From positions 2,626,001-2,690,000 of the forward strand of contig JAVTVJ010000049.1 of NCBI GenBank assembly GCA_034509425.1: a stretch of 64,000 nucleotides of DNA, written 5' to 3'. Below are positions 1-12,300 of the stretch, piece after piece. The notes below the pieces were generated by a model. It saw only the letters and a list, made by a program, of their open reading frames with translations. It was not told the DNA's origin and did no database searches. Source of the stretch: Eopsaltria australis. Its lineage: Eukaryota; Chordata; Aves; Passeriformes; Petroicidae. Position 1 is the stretch's first letter. The number at the start of each line of letters is the position of its first letter. The position numbers and the translations under genes were made by a program.

Positions 1-3000
1 AAAATATGTTCTTTAATAAATTAATTTTAAATCCTTCTGCTCAGAATAACTTCCTTTTAAAATATTAGCAGGAGACTGAGATCAGAATGAAAGAAAATAT
101 ATAGGGAAGTTTCAAAAACATTTTTTTACCCATATTCTGACTGAATTTATAAAGAAGGTGTGCCTACGACAGAGAAAATTAGGAATTCCTGTGTTTTGAA
201 TTTTGCAGAAAATGAATGAAGGTGGGAAGAGGTCTTTGTTTTCAGTCCACATTGATGTTTTACCTAACTCTAGTGTACAACTTACTGGCAAATCCTTTCT
301 ATAAAGCAAAGCTTGTGTTGGTTTGAAAAAATATATATATTTTATTTCAATTAATTTTAACATGTATCATTCTTTGTCTCAGATGCTTTAGGCACAAAGT
401 ACTTGCTCTTAATTACTCAAGATTCTGTCGTTTATAATAGCCCTGAGCTACTTTGAATAAGTAGCAGGTTTTCCTTTTCAATTTTCAATTTTCTCTGAAC
501 ATTTCCTAAAAGTAGCTAAAATCTAAACCTTTAAAATATTACACTGAAACCCTAAGTAAAACAAGAGCCTGTATAACACATATATTATAATAGGTTACAT
601 AAGATAACGCCATTTGTATGTGGGAGTGTACGCCTACAGGTTTTTGTGTGCATTTAATTATCAAGCTTTTATTAAACATCTACCTATATATATTTATTTT
701 ATATGTATATATGCATGTGTGTCAGTGTGTATAGATTGGGAATTTTTGATATTTAAAAAAATCACTAAAAATCTTATGATTTATCTTAATGATCTATGAT
801 TGTGGGCAAACACATAAGACATTTGAAAGGAAAATTATTAAGCAGTGTTATTGAATTTTCAGAAGGAAATACTACTGATTAGGAACTGGCCTCAATACTC
901 ACAGTAATATAGGGGAAAACATTCAAATCTGAAGATAGATTTGAAGTAAAAATGGGATGGGCTTACAGACTGCAGCTATATGTTCAATGTATTATTTTCT
1001 TTATTTTCACAAAGAATTTAAGCTTACACTTCTAAGAGGTATTCCCATAATATTTCAAACACTTTTTAATGTCAAATGTAATGGGAAACTGCAAGTGTCT
1101 CTGAGACAAACAACTACTTTATCTTTGATCTTCATCTTCTCTCTCTTTTTAAGACAGCATGCACAGGCACGTAACATTTCCTGTAAGCCTTTGAAGGAAC
1201 ACACAACAGCTGTTGCTATAAAATTTTACATGTTTCTTAGGTTTTATTTTATGCACATATATGTTTTAGAGTGCTTTCTAATCAATTCTTTCAGAAGTAC
1301 CACCAGAATTAGCATTGAAACAAACCATATATAAATGGAATCTCCTTACATCTCTGAAACAAATGTGGCCTCAGAACTCACAACTAAACTTTAAATTTCT
1401 GATCTCTTTAATCTAGCATAGCAGTCCACTAAACATGGTTGGATTATAAAAGCCTTTCTGCAGTCAATATCCTCATGCATTAGCAGGTGTGCTGTAAGAA
1501 CATTGTTTTGAATTTCATCAGCTGTGATCATTAGCTTATCATGCAGTGGAAGGATATTTCAAACTGACTGCAGTGCCAACACATAGAGTAAAGAGCTTAG
1601 GAAAAATTACTCAAGCAAGAACCAACAACAGATTTTGTTTACAATGAGGGACTGAGGAAAAATCATTAACACACTACAGTGTTTTAAAAGACAGATGGCA
1701 GAACACTAGGCCTAAATTTAGCCATTCAACTATAATCATATAGTACATGGAGAAAAAAAAGCGCACTTTGAAAACTTGAATATAGTTAATAGAGTTTCTT
1801 TTGCTGGCTGTATTTATGCTATCAAAGCACAGAGTTGGCCATTGACTTGGAGATGAGTGATAATTTTCTAAGATAACCTTGCTTCTGTATTTATCTTTTT
1901 AACTGAATTTTTTCTTTATAGAATTTATACTAAGCCATCCCAAAACTGTCAGATTGCATTTCACGATGTGCACTAAACAAAGGAAATTATATGACATGCA
2001 CCTTTTTGTGCCCATATCCTTGTCAAAAGAGACACAAAGTGGAATGGCACACTTCATTAGCATTTCTCATAGCAAGTATATCTGCTGCTGTGCATATTTA
2101 TATCTTGCTAGAGAAAGCACTGCTCGAGACAAGTGCCAAGTATTGGAGCAGAACACAGTCATGTTTCCTTAGGTCTGGACCGAGTTCAATTTATAGTCTT
2201 GAACAGGCCTCCAAACAGAACCACTTCTTGCAAAGCTAAGACTTCCACATCATGCTGTTTAAATTACTTTTTTGTTTGAGGGAGACCTGGTAGTCATGCT
2301 TTCCATCTGAGACCATCAGATAGCCTGTTATAGATTAAGGATATGCTATATAGTGAAGTAAAACTCAAGTTTCCCGCTCATAATCATCTTCCTGAATGTC
2401 AAATTTAAACCTTAAAGCAAACCATGCCAAAAGTTAATTATTTGGGCAGGAGGGAGCAATCCTTCCTGTCTAGATAAAAGAATATTCTTTGACTCCAAGT
2501 CCTCAAATAGGAATACCCCTGAAAAATCTTGAATCACTCTATTCATAGCTATATAATTGTACAGTCCCATCCACCAAAGTAGCTCCTCAATGACTTTAAA
2601 AAAAAAAAGAAAATCCTTTGATCTTTAACTTAATATCTTTCAGTTTTACTCTAAGCCAATTTGAACAAAGGCACAGAATAAATTTATATGTTAGCTGCAT
2701 ATTTCAACAAGTAACTCTTGCAATTCCAGCTTCTGATTTTATACACAAGTTGTATACAATGTAAATTTGTAATGCAAAACAATTACAAACCTTAAACTTA
2801 ATATATAACACTGTTTCTATTGACCAATGAATTTTAAAAATTTGCATGACCAGTAGGTTGTGAAAAGGATTTAAACTGGATGGCATTTATAGATTCAGAT
2901 GGACAAAGATGCAGTCTTTATGGATTATATTAATACTAACAACCGTTACTAATAAATTCTGACATGGTTTATAGATCTTTTAAACCAGATTAAGCAATTC

Positions 3001-3125
3001 CTCTTGAATAGACAATGAGTTCTAATACTGGTTTTGCTGCAGTGGAGACAGAAAGTTCTCTGACTCATTAAAGAACTCTGACAGATGTTTTCAGCTACTC
3101 AACAAATAATGAGACCTCACAAGTA
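1..3125. other. AT-rich intronic DNA with no gene
   Basis: No exon-like frame or recognisable repeat family was seen. Small items are an (AT)5 run at 331-340 and an alternating purine/pyrimidine stretch at 683-733 (TATATA followed by TGTGTG-like runs). The 125-codon frame at 957-1334 has no recognisable domain and is taken as chance. Confidence 0.6.
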
Positions 3126-3560
3126 CTAGACTGCAAATGACATTTGATGGCTGCTCTCATGGCCTCTCGTTATGCTCCTCCCACACACACATTTTGCTAA
3201 CCCTGTAGTCTCACCCATTTGCAGTGCTGGGATGTAAAAGAAACTGCCTGCTGGGCCAAGCAGGGCCAGAGATACTACAGTGCTGTACTGCACTGTCATC
3301 TCTGACATTCATCCCCTCGTCTGACACACCAGTGACCACCCTCACACACAACCTGCTCAAAAGCTTCAGTGCACAGGGCCGTGAAGCAGCAAAAAGGCTG
3401 CCATTGTGTGCAGCAGCTGCCCATTTACTGCTTAACTGTGCCCAGTATTCAAAGCAGCCTTGATAACAGGCTCAATCCCAACAATGCCACAGTTGCTTCC
3501 TACTCCCGTAATGTCAGGCATGCCATGTAACAATGGCAGTCAGTGTACACCTTGAGTCTA
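3126..3560. other. GC-richer unexplained block
   Basis: This stretch is visibly richer in G and C than the AT-rich DNA around it. It has many CAGC, GCTG and CACAC words and CAGCTG E-box-like sites near 3415. It does not resemble the CR1 or LTR sequences elsewhere in the window. The short open frames on both strands (3126-3308 minus, 3224-3463 plus) show no domain. It may be a decayed repeat or a regulatory element, and I cannot tell which. Confidence 0.4.
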
Positions 3561-6500
3561 AAAGCCCAGTTTGATTCAGCTAGCAAGGAGAGAAAAGCTT
3601 TCAGTACAGTTTCATAAATTTTTGTCTCTGTTTTACTTTAGGGACAAAAGCCTTCATGCAGTATTAAAATCACATGCTCAGGGTTTATTTTCACAGCACT
3701 TCCTAGCACAGTAAACTGCATAAATCTAATTTAACAGCATTTCTTATGGCTCACAGTGCCTTTTTTAAACAAGCTTTCCTCCAGAGTTTACAAAAGTCAT
3801 GTATTAAAGTGAGAAAAATAAATGATGGAGCTTTGTGACCTCTGCATCTGGCAATGACAATAAGTGGCATTAAGGCAGAGTTTATACATTTCTAGGGAAC
3901 GTGTCATTCTCCACTGAAAGGGATTCTCCTACCATCTTTTATTAAAGGCAACAATAACCAGGCAATTATCATAAGATGTAGAATAGAGTTTTGTGTGGTT
4001 GGTTTAGGGTTTTTTAATAGCAATTCAAAAAAGCAAGGTTCTTCATCAAACAATTTAGAAATGGGCCTCATTATGGAAGCAAAGGCTGTAAGAGTGGGTA
4101 ATAACCTGGATAAAGCACAAATATAATGAGATGAAGATGATGATGACCTATATGATCCCATTCATAAGAAAAATACCAGCTTTAAAACTGGACTAAGGGA
4201 AATCTGACAAGTTTCCAATCTGTGTGTGTGATTAAATCACAGTCAAAGCTTGTGATTATAAACTACTTACACTTTTTTTCTGCACAGTTCTCTTTCATTG
4301 TCTCTAAAACAGCCAGTATTGGTGCTTTCAAAATGGTAAAAATAAAAGTCACATGACAAGTTATTGTGATATCAAATAAAAAAGCAATAACTGGAAAAAA
4401 AATTTTAAAGCAACCCTGCACTCTTAGACGACAAGATTGAGGAAGAACACTTTGATCTTCAGTTTTATGCAGCAGCACATAGTTCAAGTATCAAGAATTA
4501 TTCTTATTGTAAAAAAAAGATTATAAGCTGTCAGCAGAAGATAATTTACAATAATAAAATAATAAAAGAATAAAAGAAAGCAGTGTACTAAGCCTCTGCC
4601 TATAGTGTTACAAGTCCCTAGAGATGAAAGAACAGAATTTATTTTTCCCCCTTGAGTATTTTACTGGCTAAGAAAAGCTAGCAAATGCAATGCAAGTCTC
4701 TTTGAATTTTTTTTTTTTTCCAGAAAACACCAATAGGATAAACAAGTACTACTGTCCTCACTGGGACAAATTTTTTTAAAGTTCCATCCTCTAGGAGAAA
4801 CCTCTATATAGCACTCTTCATCAGTGGATTTTATAACACTTCACAGAGGAAACAAGATATAATTTTCCTTCAATTTACAATAAGAAAAACAAATGAAAAC
4901 CCCAATATAGATATCAAGAGAGATTCTCAAGGCTGGAATCACCTAAGAATTTTCAAACAATGTTCTTGTGCTGATGACTAACTCCCATAATCCTAAAGGC
5001 TTGCAAGAACTCAACTTGCTTTTTCTTGGTATCCATGGAGGCCAGTGGGAGTGTCCCTACCTTTCTCAGTAGCTCCTGGGACTAGGGCTTCCCAGAATCT
5101 ATTAATTTCCACTTTTATCCCAGCTCTATTCACAAACACTGTAAACAATGACAGAAACAAAAGCCAGGTTTCAGGAGAGGGAGAATGGCGATCTATGCAG
5201 TAGCAGGCCTGAAAAGATAGGCTAATTAATATCCAGACACTGATTTGGCCACCATCATCTATGACAGAACAAATGAGACTTTTGACAGGCTCCATTTTAT
5301 AATTTAAAACCTGAGAAGACAGGATTTTTTAAGAGAAAAATTTCTGAAAAAAAAAGGTTGAAGAGCAGATCACTGAGATCAAAATCAGACCACAAGCAGT
5401 GTAAACCGTCAGGATGAAGTCTAGAAAAGTCTTGACTGAGAATTTATATTTCTATTTGATACTCCAATTGAACTTAAATCTAATCATTAGTATTTACTGA
5501 AAGTGGAGCTTTCATGTTGTTAACATATCTGCCTTTTAATACTATATGGAGCTGAATATCAAGAATATAAATGCAGCATTATGGGAAGAAAAGTAAAAGA
5601 AACGAGGTTAGGTTTCCATAAACCTTTCTTTTATGCCTCATTTCTCTAAAACAAATGGACTCCATTCCCACTTAAAGAATCCCTTTCATTTACAGAGTAT
5701 TAATAGCTGCATTTCATTTCTGAAATACAATGTGATTAGTTTATGTTCGGAGACAGATAATGTACTCACATCAGTCATGCTTTCACAAGATCTGGAAATC
5801 ATTACTGCACTATTGAAAAACAGGTTTGGAATGTGCTACAAGTTTAACAAAGAGAGAGTCACTCACAGAAGATCAAGATCTTTCAGAAGGTTTTCAAAGT
5901 CCTGGCTTAGTATTGGCTTATTCTGTCAGTTCTCTTTACCAGGTTTCAGAAAAAAACCTTGGAGGAAACTTTATGAATTTTCAGGAAGACATTTCTGACC
6001 ACATTGGATCCTTACATACTCTCCAGTTCCTTTGCTGTTGGGATATTGAATAGTATTTCTAAATATACAGCTTTATGTAGCTAGACTCTTGTTTGTCCTC
6101 TATAATTTCTCCAGTACCTTGTACAGAAGTTCTTTGTATACTTTTCTTAAAATCGTAAGTTTGTTGGGGATTTTTTAAAAGTAATATCATAAAGTAACTA
6201 TGTCACAGATGTACAAGAAAGAACTTGAAAATGGTGAAGGTGCAATTTCATGAGTTACTTATGTCAACCTAAGTCCAAACTGCTGCAAAAAGTGATATTT
6301 GTCTGTTCCTTGCAGCCAGTAAATGCATTTCCTCCTAGTATATGTCAGCATTACATTCCTAGTACTTTAGAAATAAATTCAAAGAAGAATTTATCTTTAA
6401 ATGTTCAGATTTTTCACTCTCAAATTAGAATTTATTTTAATTTATAAAATTTCTATTGGTGTTGACCTGATTTGGCTAGAATTTCCCACAGGTTCCTGCA

Positions 6501-9260
6501 CATATACTTGATTATTACTGATGAGTATATGAACTTTCACCATAAAAATCATCTCTTACCTATCTCAGGAACTAGCATAAAAGAGCTTTCTAGGTTTAAG
6601 ATCCCAGCCTGCAGACTATTAGTACAGGGTATTAGTACCAAGATAACAGCTCCTTGGGACTAGGATCCAGATGTCTTTAGCTTTTCTTGGTCTGGTCTGC
6701 CTCAAGTGAGGACTTAGCCATTTTAATTCCTCTGAAACAAAAGGAAGAAAAAAAAAAAAAACCCAACCAAAACCTACACAGAATAAAAACCCAATAAATC
6801 CTTCGTTAGCCTTTTATCCTTTAATCTGTCAATTGCCCATTCTCCATTCCCCAAAAGTCTTACACTGATTTTCCAGGAGAGGATATTTTCCCTTATGTGT
6901 ACTCAGCACAGTGTTAGCTGTCAAATCTGAATGTTCTTGTTCTTCAGCTTCTGCTCTGCAAACAGTGTGATGCTTGTGAAGGGCTCAGTTCCATGGCTCC
7001 ACAGTTCGAGTACTTGTGATATGGGAGCTGAACACAATTAACCAGGCATCACAAGTTATCCATAGACTGATTTCTCACAACAAGCACACATAAATTGCTA
7101 TCCTCTATTGCAATGGGGATATGGATATTTTAGGGCATTACTCCTGTAAAAGAAAAATCTGTACAGCTCCACTGACTTTAGTGGACCTACAGCATTTATA
7201 TTGTTAAAGAACGTGATCCACTGTAATTTGAAACTCAAACACAGACACAATAAAATTTAATGTAGCTTGGAAAGGATCTATTCTGGAAACAGCTTGTAAG
7301 CATCAGATAATTACTCTCTTCAGATAGTTACAAGGGTGGATTAATTTTACATCTTGCTCATTTCCATTTAGTATGATGCAGATGAATCAATGCTACAAGA
7401 GGAAAAATGCAGGAATGTTTATCAAAATGTGTAAACATGTTTACAGTCTTTTGCAGTATGTTCATCCATCTCATTTTTACTTAATTACTTAATTAAGAGT
7501 AGTAATGAAGAAAGCTTCTGAAAGAATCCCTTCCTACTGAACCACAAAATTACCAAAAAATGGCAAAAAGCCTAGTTCTTCTGTAGGGACTAACTCTCTA
7601 AAGGTCAACGTTGATCTCATGAGGGTATCTATCCCTTTTTTTTTCACCCCTCAGTTACATAAGTTGGTTGTATTTGTAAAAAATGTTTTAGAGTTGCATG
7701 ACTTTGTGTGGTCAAAAAACCTAAGAAATTTGTCAGATATATTGCACTGAGAGAAGAGATACAAGGGAAAATTCCCGCTAGTTTCCAGATCCTTGGATTA
7801 TAGTTTTATTCTATGAAAACTGTATTGTTACTTATCTGTTCCGCTGGGTAGAAGGATTCCATGGTAGAATCATTTTGTATTCTCCATTTTCCACCCTTCT
7901 GAAAAGATTTCTACTTCTAGTCATTTCACTGATATTCAGAATACATAAATGGAGATAATAAAGTCTTTCTACAAGACTGAAGAAACTCTTTCTAGTTCTA
8001 AGCTCCTTTCCCTTGTAAAGGGAGAGGTCCAAAAGAAAATGTAAAGTAGTTCAAGAGCTTTAGACAAGAATTGTTTTCCCTTTTATCAAATCTATTAAAT
8101 AAGTGCAGTAGTTTGAAAATGGAAATGGCTCTACAAGAGCTAAATACTATTGCCATTAGTTCATTGCCAAGGGACAGCTGCTATTAAGGTCATTCTATGT
8201 AGAATTATTAATTTAGCATTTTCCATGATGCATCCTGCTTTACATTATTCTAACCATGCCAAAATTTAAGCATTTGGACTGCAATATTGTTTGTCATTTT
8301 TGTCCTTTTAAAAACTTAACAATGATTATTTTATGCTTCATATAACATATGCAAAATCCACTGGTTTTAAAGGGTTTTTTTACAGCTTTCCTATTATTTC
8401 TGGAGCATTTTTGTTACCATAAATACAAAGACTGTCTCCAGCACACTCGCTTGAAACCCAGCTGGGAATGGAAGATTCCTTTTGCAACTACAGAGATACC
8501 TTTTCCTGTCAATAATTCCTCTAGCATTACTCAGTGTAAAAATAAAAAAAAAATAATATATTCAAGATAGGTTTTATTGACTCAGGTAGCTAAATAACAA
8601 GATTTCCACTTCAGCAAGCATGTCTCACAACCAGGAAGACTACAGACCACAAAGGGACTAATCCCTACCCATTCCCAATTGCTTTTTCTGAAGGACAAAG
8701 GACATTATGAGGAGATCTAGAATTGATCTTTGCACCGCAGCATTGTTATTTCAGTATTTTTCTTGTCCTGACATAATAAAGGAGAAAGTGTCCTACTGGT
8801 GAGACAAAAGGCTAAGGATCTATAATGGAAATAAGAGAACAATGGCAGCTTTGATCAGCAGAGTTGTAAGAGGAATAATCTGGAATTGTTGCACCCAGGT
8901 GAGGTATTACTGCATGAGAAGGGACTGCCTGTGTGACAGAGGATGGGCCAGAAAGATATAGAATTTGAAGAGTCAATGGAGTCTATAATCAGATATTAAG
9001 CTGCTATTTCTCCTCTGACATTCTAGGAAAGAACTATGAAACTTATGGATAAATATGTCCTTTATTCTTCCTGAATGAGGGGTTATATGGCATGGCTACT
9101 TCTGCACTGAGCGTGCAGGAGAAATGTCCTTCATGCACCTGAGAAATTCAGCCCTACCTACAGAGGAACAACAGGGTAGCACACATTAACTAGTTCTAGT
9201 TTATTTCTTTAAAAAGACATAAAATGTTTAAAATATTAAAGACATAGTAAAACTATTAAG
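3561..9260. other. AT-rich intronic DNA with no gene
   Basis: No exon or repeat family was recognised. Simple items are an AATAA-type run at 4550-4578, a T tract near 4708-4720, and A14 followed by CCCAACCAAAACC at 6748-6774. The 121-codon frame at 5633-5998 shows no domain. Confidence 0.55.
7430..7445. repeat. 16-bp perfect palindrome with paired forkhead-like cores
   Basis: TGTAAACATGTTTACA equals its own reverse complement. Each half contains GTAAACA, the core recognised by forkhead (FOX) factors. The palindrome is read directly; any binding role is inference. Confidence 0.55.
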
Positions 9261-9261
9261 G

Positions 9262-9327
9262 ATGTCATAAAGTTTAAGTGCAAACTAAAGTTATTTAGTT
9301 TGCACTTAATTTGACTTCAGTGGACAT
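9262..9327. repeat. 66-nt imperfect hairpin
   Basis: The arms TTAAGTGCAAACTAA (9274-9288) and TTAGTTTGCACTTAA (9295-9309) are perfectly complementary over 15 bp around a 6-nt loop. Outside them, after a 4-nt bulge, 9270-9273 pairs with 9314-9317. After an internal loop, 9262-9266 (ATGTC) pairs with 9323-9327 (GACAT). That gives 24 pairs in 66 nt, the size of a pre-miRNA stem or of a small fold-back transposon remnant. No database comparison was possible. Confidence 0.5.
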
Positions 9328-12300
9328 AACCAATCAAACACTGTATTAAAGGAACAAGTGCTAATCCACGTCATTCAGCCTGCAGTACAGACAGCACTCA
9401 GGGAAAAAAATGCTCAGGCTCAAACAAATGGTCAGCACCTCCACCTCAGTAGAATACATTAAAGAGTTCTACATGTTCAGATAAAAATCAAAACATTGTA
9501 CTTGGAAGGCATTTCATAGGGTATGTTCCTTGCCTGAGCTGGCTTTTCACTTCAGTATTGCCTTCTTTCCACCTATCCTCACAAAAAGCCAAAGAATTAG
9601 CAGTGAGGGGGCACATGGAAGAAGAGAAGAAAGCTCATTATTCTCACAGGTAAGTGTCCAAGTAGGGATTTCTAGACTAGACTACCCACTTACCTGTAAC
9701 TACACATCTTAACCCTTGGAAAGTCTTATGTCTGTATCTTCAGTGATGAAAATGAAGTTATATTCTGAATAAATGACTACTTAGGGCCTTGAAAATTATA
9801 TTCTGCGTATTATGAGAGTAGATGTAGCACACTGGTTAGAGATGAAGAGTCATCATGGTTTCTTTTTCTAGAACTGATGTAGGGATATGCTTATTCATTT
9901 TACAGAATCAGATCTAAAAAATATTTTAAGTCATTTGTATCAAACCCAGCCTAGTAGTCTGCATTAATAATATGAGAAATTAGTATAAGAAAGCAATATC
10001 AAATGTTAACTTTAAAACAGAGCGGGGGAAAAAACTATGTCAATCTGCAGGGAAGAAAACAGTAATTCAATTTTGAAATATGATTTCTGATTGAATTTCC
10101 TTGTCATTCAGAGAAGCACAGAGAAAAATTAAACAAAGCCATCTAATGAATGAAAACTTCTCCTATTTCAGTGAGTGATTTAGCACAGTTACAAAGTTAA
10201 TTCATATTTATTAGAATTCCTAAGGAAGAAAATGTTACTAATCCACACCTGACAGATTTTTAAGACATGGTGTGTATTGCACAGTGAAAGGCCCCATTTA
10301 GGATGATATACAGAACTTTACTAGGCCTGGTACTCAGCATCTCCAGTAATAAACTAGAAGATTCAATAAGTAATAAGCTGAAGAAATACATAAAACACAC
10401 CAGAGATAAAGCAATATCAATGAGACAAAGATTTTCACAACACAACCTGAAGATAATGAAATTGCATTAGACTGGGAAAAATAATTTGGAAAAGTTTTTG
10501 AAGAAAAAGAAGAAATTTTCAGAGAAACATAAAATCAAGGGAGTTAAGAAAAACAATATATTTTACTGATGTGAACTGGTTGCAAAAAAGCCTTTGCTGC
10601 ATTATGCTGTGCATATCAAAAGATACATAGAATAGTGTTTCAGCACTTGGTATCCTGCACTTCCACAGCTGCTTCTGGAACAGTATCTTCTGTTCTGGGC
10701 ATATTACCAGAAAATTTTTGTCAAATTAGAAGATATTTGAAGAACAGTAAAGAATTTCAATGCCTGAGGGAATTTTATGCTACAGCATTTAGGTGAGCTA
10801 AATATGAGCTCCTCTCCTCAGCAGGGTCCAAAAAAACCCCAAAAATATAAATACAGGGATATGGTTAAATAATACTGTTGAAGAGGATTTAATTGCCATG
10901 AGAAGCAAACAAACAAAAAAACCCCAACACTGAAGTAAAAAAAAAAAAATGAAACAATTAACTAAATGGGAAAATATTCTAAGACTAGAATAAAAGTACT
11001 TGGTGCAATTATCTCTCTGTGGCACTGAGAAAAGTTTCTCTGGAAAATTTAAAACTAGGGTAGTCAAGGACTTTACACACATAAGAGAATTCAAGGGGCA
11101 CCCAGTGCAGGGACAAGATTAGGATATAGCAAGAAATAGCAATGTATTAATGCCTGAGAAAAGGAAACCAGTGCAAAAAGCAAAGAGACTTCATAATAAC
11201 AGAAACTTCTAAACAAAATTATCAAGAGAAGAGCTGGGAAATGGTATCTCAGGATTTCTACTGTTTAGTAGTTTGTGTCTGTAGCACTTATTTCTGCAAA
11301 ATATGTTTTCCAATAGCAGGTGTATATTTAAGGGTATTCTGACTGGAAATTTACTACTATCAGTAAAAACAAATATTTTTAGTAAGTGTAAACAAGAACA
11401 GAACTATAAAAAAATAATCCAAATCAAAATCAAAGTCTAGCTTTCTTACAAGGTAAATCCACTTTATTCTGAAAGAAATTACCTTATCCAGACTCAAATG
11501 TACATAATATAAAACATGTACTTCATATACAAAAGAGAGCTGACTTAAACAAGAACTTGCCACAAAAAAAAAAAAAAAAAATTGCTTCTGCAGAATAAAA
11601 TAAGCAAAAAAGTCATTCTAATACACTCACACTTCAAGGGCCTCTCAGGCATAAAAGATGAGAATTCTAAAAAGGTTAATTTCTGCTCTCAGGTATGCCT
11701 GACTAAAGGCAGATTACAATAAGAAATTGCTTTAATTATGGCAAGCCAGCTACCTGTATCCCTAAAGTTTTTAGCTCTAATAATCATAGCTAAGGAATTT
11801 TGAGAGATTCTATCATAACCACCACATATCACAGCACATTTGGGAACACATTTTGCCCTTAGTTACACCATTTCAAATCAGTATTAAACTCTCCAAATTA
11901 AGGTAGATTCTGTTTACAAAAGCCCTTAGACTCACAAAGCATCCAGAAATGGAGTGCAGCTTTATTAACTAAAACAGTGGGGAATATTTCTTGCAATTGA
12001 AACATTCATAGATGTTGTGGGAAAAAAATTTTAAAACTTGAAACTTTCTTTAGACAAATTATTCCTTCTCAGATGCCACATCTCTGGGAAAATTCTTCAG
12101 CTATGAGAATTGAGAGTATTGTGAAAAATCTATCTTTCTCTTCCTTTGAACTTCTGTAGCTTATAATAGTATCTGGAACAAGGATTAGGACTTGATCCTC
12201 CCACATTACTGCTCCAACTAGCAACCTAGAGATTATTTCTGACCCACTGACTGGCACAATGGCTTTGTAAGAGTCTTTCAACAAGAAGTGGCCAACCCTC

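Noticed and set aside
957..1334. 125-codon plus-strand frame
   Set aside because: It has a hydrophobic, phenylalanine-rich composition typical of translated AT-rich DNA and no conserved motif.
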